This document shows, in pieces, positions 15,134-25,400 of a stretch of DNA of 58,865 nucleotides; the stretch's first letter is position 1; every line of letters starts with the position of its first letter. The notes under the pieces are model-generated. The model made no database searches. It was not told the DNA's origin and was given only the letters and a program-made list of their open reading frames with translations. The position numbers and the translations under genes were made by a program. The stretch is from an uncultured bacterium. Lineage in GTDB: Bacteria; Chloroflexota; Anaerolineae; J036; Brachytrichaceae. The DNA lies in the NCBI GenBank assembly GCA_903921365.1, contig CAIXPS010000213.1, forward strand, positions 1 to 58,865, read 5' to 3'.

Positions 15134-17407
15134 ATGTGGCTCCTTGCGCGTAATATCGCTCACAGTAAAGTCGAGGATGCTGCAACCATCCAGGAGAGTC
15201 TACGATCGACGATTCACAGCATGGTCATTGCGAGCGCCGTTTTCTGTCTGGTTTGTGCGGCGTTCCTATCCAGCGCCTGGGATGGCGCCCGCGTAGTGGG
15301 GTTGTTGCTGGGAATTGGCGTCGTAGGACTGATATTCGCATTTGCCAATGTCGTGACAAACCAAAACGAGGTGGCTGGTCTGATTGCCTGGATGATCGGG
15401 ATGGTTGTGACCATTTTGCTGGGCTGCTTGTTATTACAGAAGCCGGGGCTTGTAGTGATGAGCGTCATACTGCCGCTGGTCGCGGTTATCACGATCAGCG
15501 GCTGGGCCGGGGCGGCCGCAGAACTCGCAGTCATCGCGATGGTCTGGACAGTCAGTCATGTCCTGTTTGGCATTCCCCTGCCGGCAGATCAGGCGATCCT
15601 GGTCATTGGGATGGGGGCATTCGGCGCGTTGCTGGGATGGGTGGCCAGCCATGAATTGCTCAAGGTGGCGCAGTGGTCCATGTCCAGCTTTGACATTGCC
15701 CGCAAGAGCGTCGGAGAAGCACAGGAACGGCAGTTGGAACTGGCCCAGGCGCAGGAGGATCTGACGCTGGCTAATCGAGAGCTGGTCCGCCTGTCGCAAA
15801 GGTTGACGGCGCTTGAACGCATCGCCGAGGATGCGCGCCAGGCCACGACTGAGTTTGTCGCCAATGTCAGCCACGAACTGCGCACGCCGTTGAACATGAT
15901 CATTGGTTATGCCGACCTGATCTCGCGCTCTCCCAAGGTGTATGGCGCCAATAAGCTGGCGCCTTCCCTGATGAGCGATATCCTGTCTATTCTGCGCAAC
16001 GCCCAACACCTGGCGACACTGGTGAACGACGTGCTGGATCTCAGCCAGGTCGAAGCTGGCCGGATGGCAATCAGCCGCAGCTGGGCGTCGATCGAAGAGT
16101 CAATCAACGAAGCGCTTACCGTCGTAAAAGGGCTGTATGAATCGAAAGGGTTGTACCTGAAACCCGAAATCGCCCCCGGTATGAGCGCGGTCTTCTTCGA
16201 CGAGACGCGCATACGACAGGTGATCATTAACCTGCTGAGTAACGCAGGACGCTTCACAGAACGGGGCGGTGTGACCTTGCGCTGCCAGACAACCGCAGAC
16301 GATGTCGTGATCAGCATTTCCGACACTGGGACTGGAATCGCCAGGAAAGATCAGCAACGGGTTTTTGAACCCTTCCAGCAGGTCGACGCCTCGATTCGAA
16401 GGCGATTCGGGGGCAGCGGTCTGGGGTTGACTATCAGCAAGCAGTTTGTGGAGATGCACGGCGGCAAAATGTGGCTCGAAAGTGAACTGGGCATCGGCAC
16501 CACGTTCAGTTTCAGCCTGCCTCTGGAAAACCCATCGCTCGCGCTAGCGCTCGGTGACGGCCACGATCTCCATCGCTCGATCATCCCGGATGATGAGATT
16601 GGATACCATCTGCGCACCCGGCGCGCGCAGACGCCGCAACTCACGACAGCGGAGCGTTTCGTCGTCGTGGATCAGGAACAGACGCTGCAACGTCTGATCA
16701 CGCGTTACCTGCCGGATATAGATGTCGAGACGCTGCCCGATGTGTCCACGGCCATTGAGGCGTTGAACCACTCGCCCGCCCAGGCGCTGATCTTGAACGT
16801 GCCACGGTCTGAAGATGTCCGTTCAACCGCGATCAATAACCTGCCCTTTGGCACGCCCGCGATAACGTGCTGGCTACCAGGCGAGCATGACGCGGCGAAC
16901 CGGCTGGGCGTGGTGGACTATCTGATCAAACCTGTGCACTACGAGAAGCTGCGAGCGACCCTGAACACACTGAGCGCGCAGGCTGAAAGCATTACCACCG
17001 TCCTGATTGTTGACGACGAGGAGGATGAGATGCATCTGCTGGCGCGCCATCTTGAGGCGGATGAGCGCCGCTACCGCATAGTACAGGTGACGAATGGGCC
17101 GCGAGCGCTGAGCATGCTGCGCAGCCGCCATCCGGATGTGATGCTGCTGGATTTGACGATGCCCGGCATGGATGGCTTTCAAGTCCTCGAAGAAATGCGG
17201 CGCGATCCGACAATCGCGTCGATTCCGGTCATCGTCATCTCATCCAGAGACCCCGCCGGAGACCCGATTGTGAGCAACACCTTCACTGTAACGCACAGCG
17301 GCGGGCTGTCGCAGCGCAATCTGATCACCTGTATCAAGGCGCTGGGCGAAATCCTGGCGCCATCGTCGCTTAAAGAGACTCCCAATCCGGCCACTGCTGT
17401 AACGTAA
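15134..17407 (+). CDS. Membrane hybrid sensor histidine kinase with pseudo-receiver and receiver
   Basis: 757 aa; ATG 15134 follows AGGAAGTGAGAC. Residues about 35-190 contain several membrane helices without a large extracellular loop, so sensing is probably in or at the membrane. A coiled segment leads to HisKA with His 247 in NVSHELRTPLN, then HATPase boxes NLLSNAGRF, DTGTGIA and GGSGLGLTIS. A first receiver-like domain is degenerate: VVDQE instead of two acids, and LILNVP where the phospho-Asp should be, though LIKPV keeps the Lys. The final receiver is intact at Asp 673 (LLDLTMPGMDG) but its C-terminal part, where the conserved Lys should be, is altered. The gene overlaps the convergent hydrolase by 38 bp. 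Confidence 0.88.
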   Translation: MWLLARNIAHSKVEDAATIQESLRSTIHSMVIASAVFCLVCAAFLSSAWDGARVVGLLLGIGVVGLIFAFANVVTNQNEVAGLIAWMIGMVVTILLGCLLLQKPGLVVMSVILPLVAVITISGWAGAAAELAVIAMVWTVSHVLFGIPLPADQAILVIGMGAFGALLGWVASHELLKVAQWSMSSFDIARKSVGEAQERQLELAQAQEDLTLANRELVRLSQRLTALERIAEDARQATTEFVANVSHELRTPLNMIIGYADLISRSPKVYGANKLAPSLMSDILSILRNAQHLATLVNDVLDLSQVEAGRMAISRSWASIEESINEALTVVKGLYESKGLYLKPEIAPGMSAVFFDETRIRQVIINLLSNAGRFTERGGVTLRCQTTADDVVISISDTGTGIARKDQQRVFEPFQQVDASIRRRFGGSGLGLTISKQFVEMHGGKMWLESELGIGTTFSFSLPLENPSLALALGDGHDLHRSIIPDDEIGYHLRTRRAQTPQLTTAERFVVVDQEQTLQRLITRYLPDIDVETLPDVSTAIEALNHSPAQALILNVPRSEDVRSTAINNLPFGTPAITCWLPGEHDAANRLGVVDYLIKPVHYEKLRATLNTLSAQAESITTVLIVDDEEDEMHLLARHLEADERRYRIVQVTNGPRALSMLRSRHPDVMLLDLTMPGMDGFQVLEEMRRDPTIASIPVIVISSRDPAGDPIVSNTFTVTHSGGLSQRNLITCIKALGEILAPSSLKETPNPATAVT

Positions 17408-19364
17408 ACAACCTGAAAGCGGACGGCCACGCGACCAGCCAATCAGACACGCCACCGGGGCCCTTGCCCCAGCGCGTGTGGAGAAAGCCTTCATCCTGAC
17501 CGCCGGCTAGCCGAACAACACCATCGACTGCCATCGTCCCGTCAGACACCCCGCGCGCGGCCTGTCGCCAGGCGGCCGACGCCCTTTCGCGCCACTGCCG
17601 TTTGCCGGTTCCTACTTCAACTTGGCTCAGCCGCAGCCACCCCAGTGCAATCAGCGCGCCCCACGGGTCGAGGTGGTGGTGCTGCACCGACACACTGGTG
17701 CCGCCAAACGTGTCATAGCCGATCTGTGCCGCCGCACTGCCAGCGGGATACGTGAGGGAGTAGTGCCACTGCCAGGTGGCAAGGTAATAGGCCGCGGTTT
17801 CGGCCTGGGTCAGATAGTACGCATCGCCCGTGATCTGGAACAGATCCAGGCCGGCCATGAGCAACGGGAACGCGCCTTCCTTGTCGATGCAATCGGTATC
17901 GAGCGCCCCCGCAGTGATGCAGAAGTGCGCCAAATCGTCATCGGCGTAGGCGCGGAAACCGCGCTGCGCAGCCTGCAGATACGCCGCCTCGCCCGTGCGC
18001 TGGTACGCCTTGATCAGCGGCCAGACGGCCCAGCATCCCACCGTCCCGTCAGCTTCGATCAACGCGCCATCAGCCCGCCAATAGCGGCCAAAGCGTCCAT
18101 CCGGGAGTTGCTGCGCCACAAAGAAGTCACACACCCCCAGCGCCATCTCCTGCCACAGCGGTCGCGGGCGCCCGGCTTGCTCGGCCAGTTCCGCCGCGAC
18201 AAAGTACGAATAGGCGCCTCCGCCAAGATTGCACGTTTCAAGCACCGGGTTTGTTTTACCGGCCAGCACATCGTCGAAGTGCGTGTAGAAGAGCCCATTG
18301 CGTAAGCGCCCGCGCTCCGCCCAGCAATTCAACGCCTTCTCGCCGCGCCGCCACGCCTCTTCGTCATGGCGCCACAGATACTCCTGCAAATGCATCCCGG
18401 CCAGCGTGGCATTTTGACCGCACCAGCCAATCTCATACTTCACCCACGTTGGCGCCACCCACTGCCCATCCTGCAAGATGCGACCGAGCAGGAAACCCGT
18501 GAACTGGTCTGTGTCGACCCACAGACTTTCCTGTGCGAACTGCAACCCCAGATTCCACACCTGTCCGGGAGAATACGGCGCCGGCAGGTCACGGTAATAC
18601 TGCTCCCAAGCGGCATCGAGAACGAAGCGATAGTCAAATGCCCCACCCTCGGCCGCATGCACGGCGATGGCGACCTCACGTGAGCAACTTTCACCCGCCT
18701 CGAGCCGCACCGTTGCATGAATAGCCGGCGCATAAGTGTCGCGACGGACATAAGTGCGCGGGGACTCCCGCAACGGCCACCATACCTGCTGAACGATGCC
18801 GCCCGGTATCGACCGTAGCGCGCAACCCGACTGGTTCGCCAACTCCGGTGTGGTGTATAGACCCACCAGCACACCGTCCGCAACGGTCATGGTGCAGGCC
18901 GGGATGCTGGTGCGGTCGCCGCCGAAAATCCATGTCGGCGCGTCAGCGAGTCCCGCGCCGTTGGGTGCCGTATCCCCCAGCCCCTTGGGTTCCGTGCCAT
19001 TGCCCCACCCATTGCCGTTGTAGTTGATGGCCGGGATCAAGTAGGAAGACGGCTCTGCATGGCGATACAACTCGAACAACAGCGCCACTTCCAGCGGGCT
19101 GCCGGTGCGATTCGTCCAGGTGCGCGTGCAGCGATACAAGCCGGGGCGAAGTGGTTCGAGCACATCGACGACCGACCAGCCAGCGCTTGCGTAATCAATC
19201 CGGATCACATCCGCAACTTTTACGCCCTGAGCCTGCAGCGTCACTGCGCCGTCTGACTGAACGACGCCGATCGTCATACCGGCGCTATCCGAGAATGTCG
19301 CCGCTAATTGGTTATCGAGCCGAACTGCTGGCGCGGCGTCGACCATTTGGATGTCTGTTTGCAT
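17370..19364 (-). CDS. Putative (alpha/alpha)6-barrel glycoside hydrolase
   Basis: 664 aa. The N-terminal 270 residues look like a beta-sandwich domain (GLYRCTRTWTNRTGSPLEV). The C-terminal part is a toroid of paired helices with aromatic/acidic motifs (WVKYEIGWCGQNATLAG, LFYTHFDDVLAGKTNP, HHHLDPWGALIALGWL), as in six-hairpin glycosidases and uronyl hydrolases. I cannot assign a CAZy family. There is no signal peptide. The start is ATG 19364, two bases after the stop of the sialidase-like gene, so the two are co-transcribed and probably translationally coupled. The 3' end overlaps the sensor kinase on the other strand by 38 bp. Confidence 0.65.
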   Translation of the reverse strand: MQTDIQMVDAAPAVRLDNQLAATFSDSAGMTIGVVQSDGAVTLQAQGVKVADVIRIDYASAGWSVVDVLEPLRPGLYRCTRTWTNRTGSPLEVALLFELYRHAEPSSYLIPAINYNGNGWGNGTEPKGLGDTAPNGAGLADAPTWIFGGDRTSIPACTMTVADGVLVGLYTTPELANQSGCALRSIPGGIVQQVWWPLRESPRTYVRRDTYAPAIHATVRLEAGESCSREVAIAVHAAEGGAFDYRFVLDAAWEQYYRDLPAPYSPGQVWNLGLQFAQESLWVDTDQFTGFLLGRILQDGQWVAPTWVKYEIGWCGQNATLAGMHLQEYLWRHDEEAWRRGEKALNCWAERGRLRNGLFYTHFDDVLAGKTNPVLETCNLGGGAYSYFVAAELAEQAGRPRPLWQEMALGVCDFFVAQQLPDGRFGRYWRADGALIEADGTVGCWAVWPLIKAYQRTGEAAYLQAAQRGFRAYADDDLAHFCITAGALDTDCIDKEGAFPLLMAGLDLFQITGDAYYLTQAETAAYYLATWQWHYSLTYPAGSAAAQIGYDTFGGTSVSVQHHHLDPWGALIALGWLRLSQVEVGTGKRQWRERASAAWRQAARGVSDGTMAVDGVVRLAGGQDEGFLHTRWGKGPGGVSDWLVAWPSAFRLFTLQQWPDWESL

Positions 19365-19366
19365 CT

Positions 19367-20395
19367 TTAGTTGGGAATATCCTCTCGCTTAAACTTCACA
19401 TAACGAATTTTCAGGCGATTCCAGGTGTAGGTAAGATGCAAATCGCCGTCTGCGCCTTGAATCACATTCGGATAAGAAAACTCGCCACCGGGAGTATTCT
19501 CAAGCGCATAAAACAGGGTGAACTTTTCTCCGTCCCGGCTGACGGCAAGGTTTAGTGGCGAACGACCACTGTCGGTGTTGTTATAAACCAAAACGACGCG
19601 ACCATCTGCCAGGGCAACGGCATCAATCCCCGAATTTGGATTTGGAACATCGATCGGGCGGGCCTGCGTCCAGGTTATTCCGTTGTCCCAGGAATCGGCA
19701 ACACACACTTTTCCGGTTCTGGCAGTTGAACGAGCATATATGCGCAAGTGTCTATCGCCGAGTGAAACTACTGAGGGTTGAATAATGCCTGTGGTATAGC
19801 GCCAATCGTCCGAGCCCGGAACTTCATTCGGAGTGATGCTGGTGATGCTATTGGCGACTTCACCGTTGACGTTTTCTGGAACGGTGATCGGGCCGATTTT
19901 CGCAAACGTTTCCCCGTTATCGGTGCTTCGTTCAATCCAGACCGCCCAGTTGCGATAGCTTTCAACGGATGTGCCGCTGACAACCGTGCCATCCTGCAAA
20001 ACCAGCGGTTTGGCGCGAATCGGGCCATATAAACCGGCTGGCAGATGCTCGACCGCCGACCATCTTTGGCCGTGATCGTCGCTGTAGCATCGTCCGGCAG
20101 ACCATGACGAAGGCCGCGCGCCGTATTTGTAATAAAGCCACAGTCGCTGGTCGTTGGTGTAGAAATAAACGGGATTCCACGCAGGTGTGGCGGGTTCGCG
20201 CACCAGCTCCACGGGCTCCGACCACTCGCCTTTTGACCAGCGCGATCCCCAGATTGCCACATCCGGCATGCCTTCCGCCGTTCCGCCAAACCACGCAGCG
20301 AGCAAATCGCCGCCGGGTAATTCGACAATCGTTGAAGCGTGGCACGAAGCGAATGGCGCAGTTTCAAATATGAACTCGGCGTGATGTTCTGGCAT
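19367..20395 (-). CDS. BNR-repeat sialidase-like exo-hydrolase
   Basis: 342 aa from ATG 20395; a TTG nine codons upstream is an alternative that would put this start back to back with the divergent gene at 20423. The sequence has the order of the BNR/sialidase-superfamily six-bladed propeller: CHASTIVELPGGDLLAAWFGG, AWNPVYF, Asp-box-like stretches (SDDHGQRW, STDNGETF, SWDNGITW, SRDGEKF), IIQPSVVSLGDRHLRIYARS and NPNSGIDAVAL. Members include GH33 sialidases and related exo-enzymes and lyases, so the sugar cannot be fixed. No signal peptide is seen. It heads a two-gene operon with the barrel hydrolase. Confidence 0.75.
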   Translation of the reverse strand: MPEHHAEFIFETAPFASCHASTIVELPGGDLLAAWFGGTAEGMPDVAIWGSRWSKGEWSEPVELVREPATPAWNPVYFYTNDQRLWLYYKYGARPSSWSAGRCYSDDHGQRWSAVEHLPAGLYGPIRAKPLVLQDGTVVSGTSVESYRNWAVWIERSTDNGETFAKIGPITVPENVNGEVANSITSITPNEVPGSDDWRYTTGIIQPSVVSLGDRHLRIYARSTARTGKVCVADSWDNGITWTQARPIDVPNPNSGIDAVALADGRVVLVYNNTDSGRSPLNLAVSRDGEKFTLFYALENTPGGEFSYPNVIQGADGDLHLTYTWNRLKIRYVKFKREDIPN

Positions 20396-20422
20396 TTGGG
20401 TATAGTAACATCCAACGCACAA

Positions 20423-21766
20423 ATGCTCAATAACTCACGCCAATGGTTTCATCCCCCCTGGTGGCTCTTGCTGCCCGCCTTAGTGGTCGCATGCGCGACG
20501 GTTCCGCCAGCCCGCACAACCACTCCTCCCATGCCAACAGGCACAGCCAGCCCAATGCAAACATCTGTCGTTATTACGCCATCACCGCCGCCTGCGACGC
20601 CGACCAATGTCGAACCGGCGAAACGCCCGGTGCTCATGGCGCACTACATGCCGTGGTACCAGACGCCAGCGGTCAGCGGCGCCTGGGGCTGGCACTGGAC
20701 CATGAACCACTATAACCCGGATCAGAAGAACGCCAACGGCCAGCAGGACATCGCATCGCGCGAATACCCCCTGACTGGACCGTATGATTCCAGCGATGAT
20801 GCAGTGCTGGAGTACCAGGTGCTCTTGATGAAGCTGAGCGGCATCGACGGCGTCATTGTGGATTGGTACGGCATCGAAGATTTCAATGATTTTGGCGCGA
20901 TCAACAGCGCCACGCGCAAGCTGTTCCAATACGTTAAGAAAGCCGGTTTGAAGTTTGCGATCTGCTACGAAGACTCAACGGTCAAGACCATGATTGCTGG
21001 CGGGCGCCTGAACGCGCAGGATGCCAACAGCCATGCCCAGAAGGTCATGCAGTATCTGCAGGACAACTGGTTCCGTGACGACGCGTACCTTAAGTCTGCC
21101 GGTCGACCAGTGCTGTTCACCTTTGGCAATCCACCCTACTTCAGCGCCAGCTCCGACTGGGAAAGCTTCTTCAAAGGGATTAGTCCCACGCCGCTGCTTA
21201 TCACCGAGGACGATCCCATCAAGCCAATTGGCGCAGGCAGTTACCCCTGGCCTCCCATGTTTCTCGCCGGCGGCGGTGAACTGTCGCAGGCAACCTTGAC
21301 CGATTACCTGAAATCGTTTTACAACAAAGCAAAATCCTCGAACTATCATGTTGGCGGCGCGTTCCCCGGGTTTCACGACATCTATAAGGAGGCAGGCGTC
21401 GGCGCCAGTTACGGTTATCTGGATGCGCGCGACGGCGCCACGTTCAGCGCCACGCTGCAGATGGCGCTCCAAAGCAACCCGGATGTCATCCAGATTGCGA
21501 CCTGGAACGATTATGGCGAGGGCACGAGTATTGAGCCAACCGCTGGGTATGGCGATCGCTATCTGAAAATGGCACAGGACGTCAGGCGGGCGGGCGACGC
21601 GGGTTTCCACTACACTGCGAGCGACCTGGGGATTCCGTTGCAGATATTCAACCTCAGGAAACTTCACAAAGGCACTGCTGACGCCACAGGCGCGCGCCTA
21701 AATCAGGCATTTGACGCGGTCATCGCCGGACGAATGGATGAGGCGAAGACACTCATCGCAAAATAA
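20423..21766 (+). CDS. GH71/GH99-like lipoprotein
   Basis: 447 aa. ATG 20423 begins a lipoprotein signal peptide with lipobox LVVAC; a Thr/Pro-rich linker follows. The catalytic part starts VLMAHYMPWYQTP, continues with GIDGVIVDWYGIEDF and ends with VIQIATWNDYGEGTSIEP. These are hallmarks of the GH71/GH99-like TIM barrel (endo-alpha-mannanases and alpha-1,3-glucanases); the exact specificity is unknown. It is anchored outside the cell and could trim polymeric substrate before import. The start lies only 27 bases from the start of the divergent sialidase-like gene, leaving almost no room for two separate promoters. Confidence 0.8.
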   Translation: MLNNSRQWFHPPWWLLLPALVVACATVPPARTTTPPMPTGTASPMQTSVVITPSPPPATPTNVEPAKRPVLMAHYMPWYQTPAVSGAWGWHWTMNHYNPDQKNANGQQDIASREYPLTGPYDSSDDAVLEYQVLLMKLSGIDGVIVDWYGIEDFNDFGAINSATRKLFQYVKKAGLKFAICYEDSTVKTMIAGGRLNAQDANSHAQKVMQYLQDNWFRDDAYLKSAGRPVLFTFGNPPYFSASSDWESFFKGISPTPLLITEDDPIKPIGAGSYPWPPMFLAGGGELSQATLTDYLKSFYNKAKSSNYHVGGAFPGFHDIYKEAGVGASYGYLDARDGATFSATLQMALQSNPDVIQIATWNDYGEGTSIEPTAGYGDRYLKMAQDVRRAGDAGFHYTASDLGIPLQIFNLRKLHKGTADATGARLNQAFDAVIAGRMDEAKTLIAK

Positions 21767-21785
21767 GGCCAGGGAGTATTTGCAC

Positions 21786-22250
21786 TTGCGACAGGGTGTC
21801 GATGATGATCCCGGCAATCTGCTTCCCACGCAGAGCGGCACGTATGCGTTGCTGCTGCATATGGCGCAGCCAGTTCAGTTAAGCGTGGGGAGACTCGGTG
21901 TTTTTTCCTTCCCCGCCGGCGACACGGTTTATGTCGGGAGCGCATTCGGGCCAGGCGGACTGCGGGCGCGCGTTGCGCGCCACCTGCGCGGCGATGGGCG
22001 CAAGCACTGGCACATCGACATCCTGCGCGCGCACGCGCCGGTCTACGGTGTGTGCTATGCAGCAAGGGCAGAGCATCTGGAATGCGTGTGGAGCCAAACG
22101 CTCGCCGCTGCGCCGGGCGCACACATTCCTGCGCCGGGGTTCGGGTCAAGCGACTGCATGGCAGGGTGCCCATCGCATCTAATCTCCTTCCCATCAGGCC
22201 TGAGCGCCAGGCGCCTGCAGCAGTTGTTATCCACGAAGTGCGAAATCTGA
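21786..22250 (+). CDS. DUF123 / GIY-YIG-like protein
   Basis: About 154 aa from TTG 21786, nine bases after GGGAG; the open frame extends further upstream into the previous gene. Motifs SGTYALLLHM, FPAGDTVYVGSAFGPGGLRARVARHLR, KHWHIDILRAHAPV and a final CMAGCPSHL match the DUF123 family. These proteins have a GIY-YIG-like fold and are sometimes fused to endonuclease III. The GDTVYVGSA stretch corresponds to the YIG strand and the Arg-rich helix follows. A nuclease or DNA-binding role is possible but not established. It lies 19 bases after the GH71/99-like gene, so it may be co-transcribed by read-through only. Confidence 0.78.
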   Translation: MRQGVDDDPGNLLPTQSGTYALLLHMAQPVQLSVGRLGVFSFPAGDTVYVGSAFGPGGLRARVARHLRGDGRKHWHIDILRAHAPVYGVCYAARAEHLECVWSQTLAAAPGAHIPAPGFGSSDCMAGCPSHLISFPSGLSARRLQQLLSTKCEI

Positions 22251-22406
22251 GGCGACCCTTGCGCAGGATCGCCTGATCGATCGCGCAGACACTGAGTGGC
22301 GCACCAAACACTCCTCTTTTTAGTCCCTATAGCGGATATTTCATCTTGAAGCATTTGGGCGCATAAATATCCTGAAGTTGTGATCGTAATTCAGGAGATT
22401 AACTTG

Positions 22407-25400
22407 ATGAGTGTTTCCGTATTTGCACGCCTGGGGGCGCCACGTGCTGCTATCTATATCATGTCAATTGCCAGCATTCTTCTGAGCAGTTGCCAGACTG
22501 TTAGTCCAGAACCCATCGCTGTGCTTAACGCTGCGGACGCGCCGCCAGTCATGCTTCAGCGCGCGCCTGATCCAGCGCCAGAAAAGCCAGCGTCAGAGAC
22601 ATCCAAAACCGTCTCGATTGCTGCGAATACCACAGCGCCGCTGGTTTATGCGCCGCCCGACCCGCGGGGTATTCCCGCCGATCTGAAAGGCCTTACTGAA
22701 CTTATCGATGAGCGCACCGATCGCAGCGCCACGTTTAAGAACCCAAACGGCGGATTCACCTCAATCCTCTCGGCGGAATCGATGCACTACCTCGATAGTC
22801 GGGGCCGCTGGCAGGTCATTGACCCCAGCTTCCAACCCGCTGAAAACGGTTATGTGGTGGAGCAAAACTCGATTAGAAGCAAGGTGGGACAGACCAAAGC
22901 CACCATTGCTGCCGTTGCCGGCAGCACCGCGCTGAACTGGCAGACCACGGAAATAGGGATTACCCGTGGCGTGTCATACACAACGGTCGCGAGCGCGCTG
23001 GGGAACACATCGACGCCTGCGGAGATACGCGACGATGGCCGAACTTTACATTATGCTGGCGCCTGGTCTGACACCGCAATTGCCGAAGAAATCACCAGCG
23101 CACCCGACCAACTGGAGCAGGCGCTCGTCCTTGAGAAAGCGCCGGTTGGGCTGCAGAATGCGATGCCAGATGCATCGCAAGATGCATCCGCCACGGCTTA
23201 CCTCGACATAAAAGCGACGCTGAAGATGCTGCCGAACACTTTCTTGTGGGCAGACGGTCGCCTTCAAACTGGCGATTTCCACACGCGCGGCGCGATTGAA
23301 CTGCGCAGCGGCGCGATGGGCGCCGCTGGCACAGCCAATCAGGTTGCTGCCCGTTTTGAGCCGGCGGTCGTGTTTGAGCAAAAAGATCATGACCAAACCG
23401 TCTCAGCCGAATATATCGTAACATCCGCGCCGGTAGGCAATTGGACGCCACAGCCCAACAGCGGACCCGCGCCGCAGATATGGACGGTAACCATCCGCAC
23501 GCCACTCGCATGGTGGCAGGACCAACGCCGGAGATATCCGGTCGTCATCGACCCAACCGTTCGCGTGTTGCAGTCAACCGGCAACGGCACTGGCGGGCTC
23601 GCATGGGTTGGAGCTGGATCACTCTATCCTGGCTTTGTGAGTTGCAGGCAGCAGATATGCGATACGCAGGACAACAATCTCCGTTATGGAGCCATGCTGA
23701 TTGGGTCCGAGTTCATTGCGCCAATATACAAGGGTTATCTTCAGTTTAACCAGATGCCCTGGCTGATGGCGCGCAACCCGATCTCGGTCAGTTCCGCCAC
23801 CCTGGAAATGCAACCGTCCGGGTTGATCATGCCGGGGTATAAATTCGGCGACGACCCGGGGTGGGCTGAGAACAAAACTCAAAAGGACGTGCACCTTTAC
23901 GGGTTACCATGCCCGGACTTGTGCAACGGGTTCACGCTGACCCAGACCATGAATACGTGGAACTGGGGCAACACCCCGGCGCCCGGCGGGGCAAGTCAGG
24001 TCAACTTCGGTGTGGCACAGGTGTCGGCGCCGGCGTATAAAGGGCCCAACAAAGGAGTGCCTGGGCTGCCTGGCAAATGGGATGTGACCAATTTTGTCCG
24101 GTCGTGGGTGCAGAAAACCCCGCGACCAGCGGACGGCCCGATGTTCATGGCGCAGGCCGTCGGCGTCCCATGCCTGATTCACGGCGACGACGCGGCTAAT
24201 GATCCCAACGGGGTCGTTTTCTCCGAAGACGACAATTCTGCGATCCCCAGTTGCACGCGCGTGATCGTGTGGCCAAACGATGTGCGCCTGCGCATTTCGT
24301 ACGACGCGATGACGCTGAACGTTGGGCAGAATCTGGTCAACAAGCCCGGTCTGCCGAGTTATAACAAGGGTGTTTTTGACAATGGCAGCGGGGGCGACAT
24401 GGTGCATCAGTATGCGCTTGCGCCCAACGCCAATGGCACGCACTGGCGCGGTGTGGCAGTGCGCCCGAATTCCGACCTCGCTCCCGCGTCACAGGGTCAA
24501 ACCGGCATCGGCCTGAATATGTACTCGAATCCAGCCGACGATAACACCGCCGTCGAACTGGGGCGCGACATGGGCAGCGCAAATGTGTCTGACGACACCG
24601 AGTTTGTTTTCATAGACGACTACAACCAGACGTTTCCAGCGGTCGCAAGCGCGGCTTTGAAGGTAAACATCCCATCGTCCAAGACCGGGAATGATTACCC
24701 CACGGATGGAGATCGCAACTATCGAATCCACTACACCATCGCCGGGGGATGGAACATCAGTTACTCGACGCCGACGACGCAAGTGATGTTTTTTAACTCC
24801 GGCAGCTTGCTGCAGATGAGTGAGTTTCCATTGATTCACGGCGACAACGTGCTCATTTCGATCACCGTTCCGTCAACGGTCAGCTTGGATCTTGCGCTGG
24901 TTAACCCGACCAGTTACAACAGCGCCACCACAAAGGACGCGGTGCGATCCAAGAGCAATCAAGCTGGCATGATCACGTCACAAGGTTTCCACAAGCGCGT
25001 CACCGCCACCGGCGTCAGCTACAGCTATGTCGCCAGTTTCCTTCCGGACGACGGCGTTTATATGCTGGCGTTTATCAATAAAGGCCGCCCTACGCGCGAC
25101 CCTTTCAGACCCACCGAAGCGCAAAGCTTCCCGGTGACCGTCAACATTTATCGCTGCCCATTCGGAACAATCGCCACTGCGCGATACGGTTGCCAACCTA
25201 TCCTGGCGCCTCAACCTGCCACGCCAAAAAACACGGCGCTCGGGCTGGATGTCTACAGCGAGGGCGGGTTTGCCGCTATCACCGGCGGCTGGTGCACCAA
25301 GGGTGAAAGCGCCGGCACGCCAATCATCGGCCCATCGACACAGAATCGGTGGGTTTCAGTCGCACAAGGTTCAGTGTGTTTTGATGGACAGACGCTTTCG

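Noticed and set aside
17622-18305. 227-codon plus-strand frame opposite the barrel hydrolase
   Set aside because: Antisense to a coherent protein; no family features.
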